Numbered from the stretch's first letter, positions 42,956 through 52,758 are shown. The stretch: 64,000 bases of DNA from Cylindrospermum sp. NIES-4074 (GCA_003994795.1 AP018269.1:6775648-6839647); one strand, 5' to 3'. The notes: generated by a model not told the origin, from the letters alone. Translations and numbers: made by a program.

Positions 42956-43921
42956 TATAGCTATAGCCATCAAGATTAGGACGTAAACTATAAGAGTTCC
43001 CACATAGCATCTACCCCATTTCAATGGCTAAACCCTATAGTGATGATTTCCGGCAAAAGGTTATGCAAGCGATCGAATTGGACGGTCTCAAGAAGTGTGA
43101 GGCAAGCCTTCTGTTCAATATTAGTCGCAATACAATTAACTTGTGGTGTCAACGCAAAGCCGAAACGGGTGATGTCAAACCTAAACAGAGGAAAGCATCG
43201 CCGCAGAAGGGCAAAATTAGGGATTGGGAGAAGTTTCGCACATTTGTCAAAGCGCAAGGGGATAAAACCCAAAGTGAAATGGCACAGCTATGGGATGGAC
43301 AGATTAGCCAACGCACAATTTCCAGGGCTTTGCAAAAGATAGGACATACTCGTAAAAAAAAACATACGGATATAGTCAACGAGATGAAGCCAAGCGGGCA
43401 GCATTCTTAACGCAACTGGAGAACCCCAAAGCGCCGCACCTAGTATATGTTGATGAGTCTGGTATGGATGAACGCGATAATTACGGTTACGGATACTCCC
43501 CTGTTGGAGAACGCTTTTACGACCTCAAATCAGGTTGTCGCAAGGGTCGCATCAATATGATTGCTGGCTATCGAGATGGACAACTAATTGCGCCATTTAC
43601 GATTGAGGGGGCGTGTAACCGTACCGTGTTTGAAACCTGGTTAGAAACTTGCTTGATTCCGATGCTACGACCCGGTGAGTGGGTGATTGTCGATAATGCT
43701 ACCTTTCATCGTGGCGGTCGGATTGCTCAATTAATTGAAGAGGCAGGGTGTCAGTTAGTTTACCTACCGCCTTATTCACCTGATCTCAATCGCATTGAAA
43801 AGTGTTGGGCCACTTTGAAAAGTAGGGTTCGCAAGATTTTATCCACATCGGATAATTTACGTGATGCAATGGAAATCGTTCTCAAGCAAGCAGCGTCCTA
43901 ATTAATCTGGCTACGGCTATA
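42956..43921 (+). mobile_element. IS630-family insertion sequence
   Basis: A 966-bp element. Terminal inverted repeats TATAGCTATAGCCATCAAGA (left) and, inverted, TATAGCCGTAGCCAGATTAA (right) both abut TA, the usual IS630 target. The TIRs run on to AGGACG in both ends. The whole interior is a transposase in two frames. It lies 270 bases after the LabA-like gene and 226 before the response regulator, so it interrupts no recognisable gene. Confidence 0.9.
43024..43901 (+). CDS. IS630 transposase, two frames joined by -1 frameshift
   Basis: Frame A (43024-43410) encodes the HTH part, MAKPYSDDFRQKVMQAIE to QKIGHTRKKKHT. Frame B continues to 43901 with the DDE nuclease: LVYVDESGMD, WVIVDNATFHRGG and PPYSPDLNRIEKCWA. 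At 43354-43362 nine A's in a row lie at the overlap. Slipping back one base there reads into TYGYSQRDEAKRAAFL, exactly the linker of intact IS630 transposases. So this is likely a working frameshift site rather than decay. All three catalytic acids are visible. Confidence 0.9.
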
Positions 43922-44147
43922 ATTGCCAGTAACTAGGCTGATTAAGTAGTTGAATATCTTAATCTACTACTATCAAAATACCACGTTACGAGGCATATTT
44001 TTTGGACTTCAATCTGAAAAGCAAGGAAGCTTTCAGGTCACTTAAGTGGAAAAATTATTTTTCTAATCTTGCGTTATCAAGAGGATAAAAAACAATTATT
44101 AACGAGCCAAAAAAATCTTCTGCATATTTTCCTTAACTTAAATCCAA

Positions 44148-44858
44148 ATGGATATTTTAATAGTTGAAGACGAACCGGAAATTGCTAATTTAATCCGACT
44201 TTCTTTAGAAAAAGAAGGATTTTCCTGTCGGATCAGCCCTGATGGGATCAATGCCTTGCGGATGTTTCAGGAGCAACCACCAGATTTAATCATTTTAGAT
44301 TTAATGCTTCCTGCTTTGGATGGGTTGGAAGTTTGCGCCAGAATTCGCCAAAAACCGGGTGTCAAAGATCCCTATATTTTGATGCTCACAGCTAAGGGGG
44401 AGGAAATCGATCGCGTGATTGGTTTATCTACTGGTGCAGATGATTACATGGTTAAACCTTTCAGTCCTAGAGAGTTGGTTGCAAGGGTGCGAGCGCTATT
44501 GCGACGTAGCCTGCGCCAAGGGGGACAAAATCAGGTTAATCGTACCCAACACTTTACAGTAGATATAGAGCAGCGGACTGCTACTCGGCAGATGAATTCT
44601 CAGCAACCAGAAATACTGGACTTAACTACCCTAGAATTCAATTTGTTAAGCACCTTTGTGAGCAATCCTGGTCGAGTTTGGAACCGCACCCAGTTAATTG
44701 ATAAACTTTGGGGAGATAACTTTTTTGGTGATGAACGGGTGGTAGATACTCATGTAGCTCGATTGCGAAAAAAGATTGAACCAGACTCGGCTAATCCCAC
44801 TTTTATTAAAACCATTGTTGGGGTTGGTTATAAATTTGAAGACTCCACTTTAGTGTAA
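44148..44858 (+). CDS. OmpR/PhoB-family response regulator
   Basis: A 236-residue regulator with an N-terminal receiver domain (acid pair VEDEPE, phosphoacceptor Asp51 in IILDLMLP, MLTAKG, and the conserved Lys in VKPFSPRE) and a C-terminal winged-helix DNA-binding domain (TLEFNLLSTFVSNPGRVWNR, then VDTHVARLRKKIEPD and GVGYKFED). It should bind direct-repeat promoter sites when phosphorylated. The kinase gene starts 3 bases after its stop, forming a two-gene operon. The signal is unknown. Confidence 0.92.
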   Translation: MDILIVEDEPEIANLIRLSLEKEGFSCRISPDGINALRMFQEQPPDLIILDLMLPALDGLEVCARIRQKPGVKDPYILMLTAKGEEIDRVIGLSTGADDYMVKPFSPRELVARVRALLRRSLRQGGQNQVNRTQHFTVDIEQRTATRQMNSQQPEILDLTTLEFNLLSTFVSNPGRVWNRTQLIDKLWGDNFFGDERVVDTHVARLRKKIEPDSANPTFIKTIVGVGYKFEDSTLV

Positions 44859-44860
44859 GT

Positions 44861-45952
44861 ATGATGAAAATGGGCTTGCATACACGCCTATTTTTCTCCC
44901 ACCTGGTAGTGATGATCGTGGGCGTAGCTAGTTTTGTGAGTATCAGCAAAATCTCTTCCCCTCGCTTATTTGTCCTACATTTGGAACGACTAGAAAGTCA
45001 AGGGTTAGATTTAATCAATGTCCGTACTGAATTGGTTCAAGGATTTGAAATTGCCTGGCGGCGCAGCACTATTTGGTCAGTCTTAGTCGGTACTACCGCA
45101 GCAGGAGGATTGAGTTACTGGGTATCCAGACGCATAATGCAGCGGTTGATCGAAATGGAACAAATCACCCAAAAGTTTGCTGCTGGTAAGATGGATGCTC
45201 GGCTACCTATGTCTGAAATTCCCGAACTCAATCGATTGGGTGCAAGTTTCAACCGGATGGCAGCTAGTTTAGAAGGGGTAGAAGCGCGGCGGCGGGAGTT
45301 GATTGGAGATATGACCCATGAACTCCGGACACCCCTGACAATTGTGCGCGGTTACTTGGAGGAACTCGCTGATGGAGGAATTGAACCTTCTCCTGAAGTT
45401 TATCGGCGGTTAGCAAAAGAAACTAAGCGTTTAGAACGGTTGGTCAACGATTTGCAAGAACTCTCTAAGGCAGAAGCGGGTTATTTGCCAATCAATATAC
45501 AGTTAGTAAATCTGCGTCCTTTGTTAGAGTCATTAGTAGAAAAATTTGCCGAGCAGCTGTTGGAAGATGGGCCAGTTATGTATTTAGAATGTCCATTGGT
45601 GTTACCTCCTGTCTTGGCAGACATTGACCGCACAGAACAGGTGCTGGTTAATCTGCTTGGTAATGCAATCCGGTACACTGCTCATGGTTCAATCACCATC
45701 CGCGCTTGGACAGAACAATCTCAACTCTGGATGGCAGTGATTGATACAGGACTTGGTATTGCCCTGGAAGATTTGCCCCATGTGTTCGAGCGCTTTTGGC
45801 GAGCTGATCAATCAAGGGCCCGCCATTCTGGAGGAACTGGTATTGGTTTAACTATCTCCCGCCGTTTAGTTGAACTGCAAGGCGGTCAGATTCATGTAGA
45901 AAGCTTGTTGGGATCTGGCAGTACGTTTCGTTTTTCCCTGCCTTTAGGCTAA
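44861..45952 (+). CDS. Two-component sensor histidine kinase
   Basis: A 363-residue membrane kinase with two hydrophobic helices (about residues 9-27 and 68-84) enclosing only a short external segment, then a HAMP-like region (RRIMQRLIEMEQITQKFAAG), a HisKA domain with the H-box GDMTHELRTPLTIVRGYLEE (His153), and a HATPase domain with LVNLLGNAIRY, DTGLGIALEDL and GGTGIGLTISRRLVE. The tiny external loop (about 40 residues) suggests it senses the membrane or a partner protein. Translationally coupled to the response regulator upstream. Confidence 0.92.
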   Translation: MMKMGLHTRLFFSHLVVMIVGVASFVSISKISSPRLFVLHLERLESQGLDLINVRTELVQGFEIAWRRSTIWSVLVGTTAAGGLSYWVSRRIMQRLIEMEQITQKFAAGKMDARLPMSEIPELNRLGASFNRMAASLEGVEARRRELIGDMTHELRTPLTIVRGYLEELADGGIEPSPEVYRRLAKETKRLERLVNDLQELSKAEAGYLPINIQLVNLRPLLESLVEKFAEQLLEDGPVMYLECPLVLPPVLADIDRTEQVLVNLLGNAIRYTAHGSITIRAWTEQSQLWMAVIDTGLGIALEDLPHVFERFWRADQSRARHSGGTGIGLTISRRLVELQGGQIHVESLLGSGSTFRFSLPLG

Positions 45953-46022
45953 AAAATAGGCAAAAACTATTGATTGACACAAGGTAGTCATGGCTGTGTC
46001 ATGTGCAGTTGTTAAACCACGT

Positions 46023-47155
46023 CTACGTTGAGAACCGTAGTTTTTCCTCGTCAGAGTCAAGGTGATTTTTCACCCACAAGCGATCGCCAATTTCGAGAGG
46101 GATGGAATTAATGTTTTGCTCAAATAAATGAACACGTTCAATCAGTTCAGTGGGAGATTGATAGCATGTGTGATAAGTGACATCTTCGCGCAACCACTGC
46201 CACAGATGTTCAACAGGCATAAAGTCAGGACTGTAACTGGGTAAGGGTTGCAGATTTATCTGTAACATCTCTAGTGCTTGTTTTACAGATTGTGCCCGAT
46301 GATAGGGCGCACCATCCCAAATTAGAGTTATCTGGTGGTCAGGCAACTCAGTTCTAAGCTGTTTTAATACATCAATAGTATTGAATTGGTCAGCCTTTAG
46401 ATAAGGGAAAATTTTGACTTTGGCATAATTGTAAACATAGACTCCATAGAAGGAAACCTTGGCTCTTCCAGGGGAGTTGGAACTAACCCAAAAACGCTCA
46501 CCTTTAATTGACCAACCATAGCCCTCATCAGTATCCAGATGAATATGTGCCTCGTCGATATAAATCAGTAAATGCCCATTATGAAGAGCATCATCGAGTA
46601 AACCCTTGAGTTTTTCAAGAAATTCAGTGCGGTTTTTGCTGTTGGCTTTGTTTAAAAGTTTACGAGCTTTTTTCCATGAAAATCCTAAATTTTTGAGAGT
46701 CTTACGTACTGACTCACGACAACACTTGAAATTGAATTGTTTGTCAATCCAAGCCACTAAACGCTTCAATGTCCAACGAGGTAAGAATTCTAGATTCTGC
46801 TGCTTTTCCTGAGGCGGTGTTGTTGCCAGGGACAAGGCTTTGCGAATCTCCGAACCAACTGCTTTCTCTATCTCTGGGGAAAAAAGGGGGGATGACCACC
46901 TGTATGCTGATACCGCAGTGCTTCCATACCTGAAAGATTGTAACGATGTACCCACTCCATTATTGTCTGAGGGTTGCGCCCTGTTTCTTTACCTACCTGT
47001 GTTGCATTCTTTCCATTACATATCTCATACAGGGCCATGAAACGCTCGCGGCTACGTGCATGATCTGCTTTTAATGCTTCTTCTCTCAAGATTGCAGCAT
47101 TTTGGTTCCAGCGAGCGCAGTCGATTTTGAGCATCCCTGTTTCCTTCTTTGTCAC
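46023..47155 (-). mobile_element. Second IS630-family transposase gene (two overlapping frames)
   Basis: On the minus strand. Frame A (47155-46868; start perhaps MLKIDCARWNQNAAI at 47134) is a helix-turn-helix region with GKNATQVGKETGRNPQTIME. Frame B runs from inside that overlap to 46023 and carries a winged helix and the DDE domain: LIYIDEAHIHLDTDEGYGW, LIWDGAPYHRA and PSYSPDFMPVEHLWQWLRED. The overlap contains CCCCCCTTTTTTCCCC (46876-46891), a likely slip site joining HTGGHPPF to FSPEIEKAVG. A different subgroup from the IS at 42956. Clear terminal inverted repeats were not found, so the element's ends are not given. Confidence 0.85.
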
Positions 47156-47264
47156 ACCTACTTCTTCAGAGTAATATATCTTCTGGTGAAACTCCAGTTC
47201 TCAAGATGGATGAGGTTTAGTTTGAGAGTGCCCAATATATTAGTTTTTTGCAAGTATTTTCCAT

Positions 47265-47366
47265 ATGTCCACTTTTATTCTAGCGGTATTATTGGTTGGT
47301 TTACTCACTGCATCTGGTTGCGCTGCGATCGCCTACTTGTTTCCGCAAAGTCATTCTCAAGACTAA
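47265..47366 (+). CDS. Candidate 33-residue single-TM microprotein
   Basis: ATG at 47265 reads MSTFILAVLLVGLLTASGCA, then AIAYLFPQSHSQD and a stop. It has one hydrophobic helix and a short polar tail, the shape of the tiny photosystem, cytochrome or NDH subunits of cyanobacteria. I cannot match it to a named subunit, and the ribosome binding site is weak. The rest of 47156-47857 holds no other gene I can support. Confidence 0.4.
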   Translation: MSTFILAVLLVGLLTASGCAAIAYLFPQSHSQD

Positions 47367-47857
47367 GCAAATTTCTGTGAAACCCAATGTCTGCCAATCA
47401 ACACCACAGTCAGAGTGTTGATTTACCTTAATAGTCGTTCTGTGCCTGCAAGTCTTGCAGTGAAAGCAGCACAGATATTTTCTGATTAAGCACAGTTGAG
47501 TATTTCACAGCTATTTTACGTTTACTTTTTACACTACCAGCTTTTCGGGAAGTAACATCTAATACTTTTGATTTGGCAATGTTTCAAGACATATGCTATA
47601 CAGGGGCAGAACAGTAAAAATTAATAGGTATAATAGCTAGCCTATTTATTTTTATGATAAATTCGGTGCGACTACTGATTACTGTGTTTCCAGGCTTCGA
47701 TTAACATTTATCTCATTCAGACATGTCCAGTTGGCATTAGATTTGTTGAATGTGAAAGCCGCTATTCAAGTATATGCATCTCCACTGAACCATCAATAGT
47801 AATAACTTCACGCAAATGATGTTTGCTGAATTTGACCTAAATTAAGGAGTGCTAACA

Positions 47858-48187
47858 GTGAATCAGATCCTATTGGCTTTAGTTATTAGTTACCTACTGA
47901 TGACCTGTTATTTTTTTAGTAATTGGTTAAACTTTACTCTCCGCCACCCTGCGTCTTCTCCAGAAGATAAATTTTTATCTTTTGTGATGTTTCTAATAAC
48001 TACTATCTTCTGGCCTTTAATTATTCCCATGCTTGGTTTAGAAATATACAAAAAAGGCAAGCTAGAATTTAGTAATGTAATTCCCGTTCTCTTGGCAATT
48101 TTTGCCTTTAGTATTTCCTACTATTTGAGTTATGTGCATGGAACTTGGCTGTGCTATCATGATTTGCTGTGTCCTTACGCCTCATAA
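47858..48187 (+). CDS. Small polytopic membrane protein
   Basis: A 109-residue protein. AAGGAG lies eight bases before the GTG at 47858 (an alternative GTG at 47849 overlaps the site). Three hydrophobic helices: residues about 2-20, 36-58 and 70-92. The C-terminus is Cys/His-rich (GTWLCYHDLLCPYAS). Family not recognised. It converges on the minus-strand HtrA gene. Confidence 0.55.
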   Translation: MNQILLALVISYLLMTCYFFSNWLNFTLRHPASSPEDKFLSFVMFLITTIFWPLIIPMLGLEIYKKGKLEFSNVIPVLLAIFAFSISYYLSYVHGTWLCYHDLLCPYAS

Positions 48188-48383
48188 TTGTGTTGATTAA
48201 AATTACTTTCTAGAGAGACGCAGACTGAATAAGTGTTTTGCTAGGAATACGTTCACAGAGAAATTCCCTTGTAAATGAGTAAATTTATGGAAATACTCCA
48301 GCGGTACAGAGGTATTGGTATTCCTGAATAAGCTGGACATTCACCCGCTAATAAGTTTCATGTGCCTGCACTAGCGGTAAGAC

Positions 48384-48413
48384 AAAAAAAGGGATAGGTA
48401 AGATACCCATCCC
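48384..48413 (-). terminator. Probable terminator for the HtrA gene
   Basis: Read on the minus strand, GGGATGGGTA-TCT-TACCTATCCC forms a near-perfect stem followed by TTTTTTTG. It lies about 140 bases past the htrA stop codon. A second stem (AAAGGGTA/TACCCTTT around AAGGAAAATTCC, about 48495-48522) lies between them. Confidence 0.75.
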
Positions 48414-48549
48414 CAAGCATTCAACTACATCAATGAAAAGCAAGAGACTTATTAGGCCTCTTGCCAAAGTACCGTAAGAGTTGAGAAAAGCTCAAAGGGT
48501 AAAGGAAAATTCCTACCCTTTAGCCCTTTTCCCGATTTCTGCAAGAAGT

Positions 48550-49821
48550 CTATTCCAATTGAGTTCGAGTGGGGAAAGAGCCTGGTTGCACAGCTAAGTT
48601 GAGATTCTGCCCATTGCGACGCAACTCTAAGCGCAAATCTCCTCCGACTTGGCTATTTTCCACTACCCTTTGGACACTAGCAGCATCTGTAATTGCTTGG
48701 CCGTTGAGTTTTTGGATCACATCACCAGCACGTATTCCTGCTTTTGCAGCTGGTGAATTGGGTACAACTTTCACAACTAACACACCTTTATCTTCATTCA
48801 CACTTAATCCGCTGTTGGGGTCTGAGTTGATGTTTTGCTTTAACTCAGGGGTTAACCCCACCATCTGAATTCCTAAATAAGGATGTTGAACTTTACCTGT
48901 GGCTATTAGTTGAGTAGAAATGCGTTGCGCTGTGTTGATGGGAATAGCAAAGCCTAATCCTTGTGCCCTTTGAATAATGGCTGTATTCATGCCAATCACC
49001 TCACCACGAGCATTAAGTAAGGGACCACCGGAGTTACCGGGATTAATTGCGGCATCGGTTTGAATAAATTCTACTCGCTTATCGGGAGCGCCAATTTGAT
49101 TGCTAGTGCGTCCGGTGGCACTGATAATCCCAGTAGTTACGGTATTATCTAAACCAAGAGGGTTGCCGATCGCGATCGCCCATTGTCCCGCTTGCAATTG
49201 GTCGGAATTACCCAAGCTCACTGTTGGTAGCTTGTCTGCCTGAATCTTTACCACTGCAACATCTGTTAATTCATCTTTCCCCAGCACCTTACCTTTAAAG
49301 CTACGTCCATCTTTGAGAGTTACTGTCACTGTGTCAGCACCATCCACTACGTGAGCGTTGGTGAGAATGCGACCATCAGCACCAATAATAAAACCTGAAC
49401 CTGAACCCCTTTCTACCCGCTTTTCTCCCTGTGCTGGCAATTGGGAGCCAAAGAAGCGGCGAAAAAATGGGTCGTTAAATTCATCAGGTATCTGGGTTTT
49501 GACGGTGCGAGAAGAATCAATCCGTACTACAGATGGCCCGACCCTTTGCACAACTTGGGTAATAAAGTTAGGATCTGTAGAGGCTGTGATTGGGGGAGCT
49601 GCATTTACTCGACTTACTGCCAAGTTAGACGCAGAATCAGAAACCTGCTGATGGTGTCCAGCTAAATAGCCACCCGCCAATGTCATACCCGATCCCAGCA
49701 GCACCAACGATAGAGAGGCAGCTGCTTGTTTCCAGGGTGCATTCTGATGGCTTTTGGCGGCTTCAGTGTTAGTGGAAATGCTGTTTGATAGGTTTTCCCC
49801 GTCGCGTGGTTGGTTTTGCAT
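48550..49821 (-). CDS. htrA: HtrA/Deg-family serine protease
   Basis: A 423-residue trypsin-fold protease with an N-terminal anchor or signal helix (AAASLSLVLLGSGMTLAGGY, residues about 33-52) placing it in the periplasm or lumen. Catalytic residues sit in LTNAHVVDGA (His), DELTDVAVVKI (Asp) and AINPGNSGGPLLN (Ser). One C-terminal PDZ domain begins near GIRAGDVIQKLNGQAI. Length and single PDZ match cyanobacterial HhoA/HhoB/HtrA, which degrade or hold misfolded proteins under light and heat stress; which of the three is not decided. Single gene with its own terminator. Confidence 0.93.
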   Translation of the reverse strand: MQNQPRDGENLSNSISTNTEAAKSHQNAPWKQAAASLSLVLLGSGMTLAGGYLAGHHQQVSDSASNLAVSRVNAAPPITASTDPNFITQVVQRVGPSVVRIDSSRTVKTQIPDEFNDPFFRRFFGSQLPAQGEKRVERGSGSGFIIGADGRILTNAHVVDGADTVTVTLKDGRSFKGKVLGKDELTDVAVVKIQADKLPTVSLGNSDQLQAGQWAIAIGNPLGLDNTVTTGIISATGRTSNQIGAPDKRVEFIQTDAAINPGNSGGPLLNARGEVIGMNTAIIQRAQGLGFAIPINTAQRISTQLIATGKVQHPYLGIQMVGLTPELKQNINSDPNSGLSVNEDKGVLVVKVVPNSPAAKAGIRAGDVIQKLNGQAITDAASVQRVVENSQVGGDLRLELRRNGQNLNLAVQPGSFPTRTQLE

Positions 49822-49983
49822 TTGCTGTCTGGATGGATATTTAGAGTTATTACTAATGTAGATAATATTTTTGACGCTTTTGTTGCGTCGGTATTGCGCT
49901 GATGTGAAAAAGTTTTGTTTTTAACTTTAGTTTTCAGTAAATTATTCTGATGTCTAGTCGTCTGTCAACCTAAAAATTGGCGG

Positions 49984-50091
49984 TTAACGCGCTTCGTGTA
50001 TCACTTCTCCCAATGTATCTGCTAACCCTCCAGGGGTGATGGGGAAGACTAAGGCTATATGTAGTTTGCCGGATTCTAGGCGTCTCAATTG
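49984..50091 (-). pseudogene. Possible 3' remnant of an unidentified gene
   Basis: On the minus strand a 35-codon frame reads QLRRLESGKLHIALVFPITP, then GGLADTLGEVIHEAR and a stop, directly after an in-frame TAG. The composition is convincingly protein-like, but no start or upstream domain is present and I do not recognise the family. The rest of 49822-50541 has no gene I can support. Confidence 0.3.
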
Positions 50092-50541
50092 CTAGTTTAA
50101 AGGGCAAGAAGTAAGAAAAAGTATAGCCTCAATTGTATAACTAGCAACTTGGGCTAATGCAGGATGATAAATTTGTGCGGTGCATGATTACTAATTGATT
50201 CCCCCCACATTTGATCTTAAGAATCTTTTTATATTCCCCAAGGATATTGCTAAAAACAAAGGCGATCGCGCGGCAGTTGTGGGGACGCGGATGTTCTGCC
50301 AATGGGAAACGCCAAAACTAGGACAAAGACAATTGCTGGAAATAGCCCCCAGCCTGGCTAATTTAGAAAATTATGCGCGATCGCACCTGAAAACCAATCC
50401 TTAAACAAAACAAGTTCTTAGTTTGTGTTAAAGTATCTATAGATGATTAAATTCGGCTGCAAAGTTTGTTGTTATCTATACTAGTATTACAGACATCTCC
50501 GGATCTAAATCTCTACTCTCGCTGATTTCTGGAGATATCCC

Positions 50542-50847
50542 ATGTCAATTTACGTCGGCAACTTATCCTATGAGGTTAGAGAAGATGACCTCAAGCAAGT
50601 CTTTGCAGAATATGGAACTGTTAAAAAAGTTCAACTCCCTACTGACCGGGAAACTGGCCGAGTTAGAGGTTTTGGCTTTGTCGAAATGTCAACAGATGCG
50701 GAAGAAGAAGCGGCAATTGCTGCTCTTGATAACGCTGAGTGGATGGGACGTAGCTTAAAAGTTAATAAAGCTAAACCGAAAACAGATGGAGGCCCATCTG
50801 GTGGCAGACGGGGAGGCGACGGTGGTGGACATTCTCGACGCTACTAA
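50542..50847 (+). CDS. rbpA: RRM-type RNA-binding protein
   Basis: A 101-residue protein with a single RNA-recognition motif: RNP2 IYVGNL at the N-terminus, RNP1 RGFGFVEM near residue 53, and a short Gly/Arg-rich tail (GGRRGGDGGG). These cyanobacterial proteins bind RNA and many are cold-induced. The start is preceded by GGAGATATCCC. The gene lies upstream of rpsU with a terminator-like hairpin between, the same order known for cold-regulated rbp genes in Anabaena, where read-through into rpsU is reported. Confidence 0.93.
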   Translation: MSIYVGNLSYEVREDDLKQVFAEYGTVKKVQLPTDRETGRVRGFGFVEMSTDAEEEAAIAALDNAEWMGRSLKVNKAKPKTDGGPSGGRRGGDGGGHSRRY

Positions 50848-50883
50848 GCTTTAAAACCAAGAATTTAACTCTCAGGTCTTGAA

Positions 50884-50909
50884 GGCAGACAAAGAGTCTG
50901 CCTTTTTTG
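50884..50909 (+). terminator. Terminator/attenuator between the RRM gene and rpsU
   Basis: GGCAGAC-AAAGA-GTCTGCC is a perfect 7-bp stem followed by TTTTTT, about 40 bases after the RNA-binding protein gene and 75 before rpsU. Partial termination here would give different levels of the two products. Confidence 0.88.
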
Positions 50910-50982
50910 GCAGTATAGTTGAATTGATTGCTTACCACTAAAAAGCCACTTAATATATAAGTCAGTTTAGTTAGGAGAGAGA

Positions 50983-51171
50983 ATGACCCAAATCATCGTG
51001 GGCGAAAATGAAGGAATTGAGTCTGCCTTACGTCGATTTAAGCGACAAGTTTCCAAGGCAGGGATTTTTCCAGATATGAGGAAAAATCGTCACTTTGAAA
51101 CGCCTCTAGAAAAACGCAAGCGCAAAGCAGTTGCCAAGCATAAGCAGAGTAAGAGACGTTTCCGAAATTGA
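50983..51171 (+). CDS. rpsU: 30S ribosomal protein S21
   Basis: A 62-residue basic protein starting [20 protein letters not shown] and ending in Lys/Arg-rich [17 protein letters not shown], the full length of S21. S21 binds the 30S platform and assists initiation. AGGAGAGAGA precedes the start. It follows the RRM gene across an attenuator-like hairpin. Confidence 0.95.
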   Translation: MTQIIVGENEGIESALRRFKRQVSKAGIFPDMRKNRHFETPLEKRKRKAVAKHKQSKRRFRN

Positions 51172-51928
51172 AGTCAGCATCTGGGTAGCGACTTACATTT
51201 TTAGTTTTCAGTACATCCTCTAACTGTCTCTGTGGAAGCATTATCTACACTCCCCACAAAGTAGCTAGGAGTCCACAAACTAGTAGTGCGCTGATCCCAT
51301 AGATTACGGGTGTAACCCGACACGGAGAATGGCAGATGCGGGGGCGCGGAGAGTCGTTTTCATTCCTTCCCCGCGTCATCCTCAGTAGCTACAACGTTCA
51401 CTTGGCAAACTACTAAGCAGTTTCATTAATACTCAAAATTATTTCGGTAAATTATAAGACAGTATACTCCGTAAATGGATAAACTCTAGCTCATAGCCTA
51501 TCTGAAAAATCAAGGCTGGGGAGTAGAGTCAGAGAACAGCAACTAATCTACAAAATAAAAAAATCATCTGGAATATTTATAAAAATTTACCTATCTGGTC
51601 GGTTAAGGTTTCACGATTTAGCTATGATTGGACTAGAGAGACAATTTATTGCCTCTCAAATATAGGTAATTGATAGTTTTCATGCCATTAAAAGCCGCGA
51701 ATTTGCCAAGATATCAAGTAAATTTTAATTTTTAAATACTGGGTTATCAAGAAATAAATTAACTTAATACATGATTCACTAAGGTAATCAATCATTATCC
51801 AAATCTGGGATTAAACTTTTCATTAGATTAAGACTTTAGTTTTGATATTTGGCTTTTTATGAGAACTGACATTTTGGCAACTAGCTTTCCTCAGATGTTC
51901 CCATCACAGTACTCAGAACTAAAAAGCT
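51172..51928. other. Gene-free stretch after rpsU
   Basis: AT-rich. One GC-richer patch near 51325-51360 (GGAGAATGGCAGATGCGGGG) shows no coding signal. No repeat, RNA or clear terminator was recognised. The promoter of the pentapeptide gene must be at the right end. Confidence 0.45.
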
Positions 51929-52498
51929 ATGAATGTACAAGAACTTTTAACTAGGTATGCCACAGGAGAAAGAAGCTTCAATGGTATTGCCTTGCCAGAA
52001 GCAGACCTGCAAGGAGTTAATTTAGGCGGTGTAGATTTTGGCAGAGCAGACCTTAGAGGTGCTAACCTCAAAGGTGCATCTTTGAGTGGAGCTAATTTGA
52101 GTCAGGCAAACCTCAGAGGTGCAAAACTAAATAGGGCGAATTTATCGGAAGTAATTTTGAGTGGGGCTGACTTAAATCATGCGGTTCTCACAACAGCCAA
52201 TCTCAATGAGTCAGACCTAAGTGGTGCATCTTTGAGTGGTGCAGACTTGTGCGATGCTAGCTTGCATATGGCCTCAATCAGTGCAGCAAACTTGCAGGGT
52301 GCAAACCTGAGTGGAGCTAAAATGGGTGGTGTCAGGATGTGGAAAGCAGATTTGCAAGGAGCAGATTTAAGCGGTGCTGACTTGAGTGAAGCAAACCTCA
52401 GTGAAGCAAACTTGACAGGGGCAGAGTTGAATGCCACAGATATGAGTGAAACATTTTTGACTGGAGCTATTATGCCTGATGGCACTATTCATCATTGA
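51929..52498 (+). CDS. Pentapeptide repeat protein
   Basis: A 189-residue protein. After about 25 residues it is built almost entirely of A(D/N)LxG-type pentapeptides (for example ADLRGANLKGASLSGANLSQ) through residue 185, giving a right-handed quadrilateral beta-helix. There is no signal peptide, so it is cytosolic. Cyanobacteria carry many such proteins of unknown role; a few in other bacteria mimic DNA and protect gyrase. No partner gene is adjacent. Confidence 0.92.
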   Translation: MNVQELLTRYATGERSFNGIALPEADLQGVNLGGVDFGRADLRGANLKGASLSGANLSQANLRGAKLNRANLSEVILSGADLNHAVLTTANLNESDLSGASLSGADLCDASLHMASISAANLQGANLSGAKMGGVRMWKADLQGADLSGADLSEANLSEANLTGAELNATDMSETFLTGAIMPDGTIHH

Positions 52499-52758
52499 AA
52501 CGAGTAGACAGGGGCAATTAATTAGACATATCCGCGAATGAACCTCAAAGCCTTATAAATCAAGGATCAAAACCTAATTTTCGCATAAGTCTAATATTAA
52601 GATGTCATTGCGAGTGTAACGAAGTGGAGTGTTCGCGTAGCGTGCGAGAGGCATAGCAATCGCAGATGTTTAAGATTGCTACGTTCGCCTTTGTCTTCTC
52701 CCAAGGGGAGAAGACCGCGCTGGCTTTCCTTAAAAAGGGGGGGCTAAGATCGATCATA
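52499..52758. repeat. Mixed short dispersed repeats
   Basis: ATGTCATTGCGAGTGTAACG, GTTCGCGTAGCGTGCGAGAG and TAGCAATCGCAG, with an inverted GATTGCTACGTTCGCC, form a partial palindrome at about 52601-52690, typical of cyanobacterial interspersed repeats. TCTCCCaaGGGGAGA forms another hairpin near 52700. No gene. Confidence 0.55.

Noticed and set aside
46023..47240. Terminal inverted repeats for the second IS630-type element
   Set aside because: Weakly similar GTGTCA/GTGTGACA strings near both ends were too short and imperfect to define the element's boundaries.
50195..50404. 69-codon frame ending LENYARSHLKTNP
   Set aside because: The last part is somewhat protein-like, but HIP1 sites dominate it, it lacks a ribosome binding site and I know no family; too weak to call.
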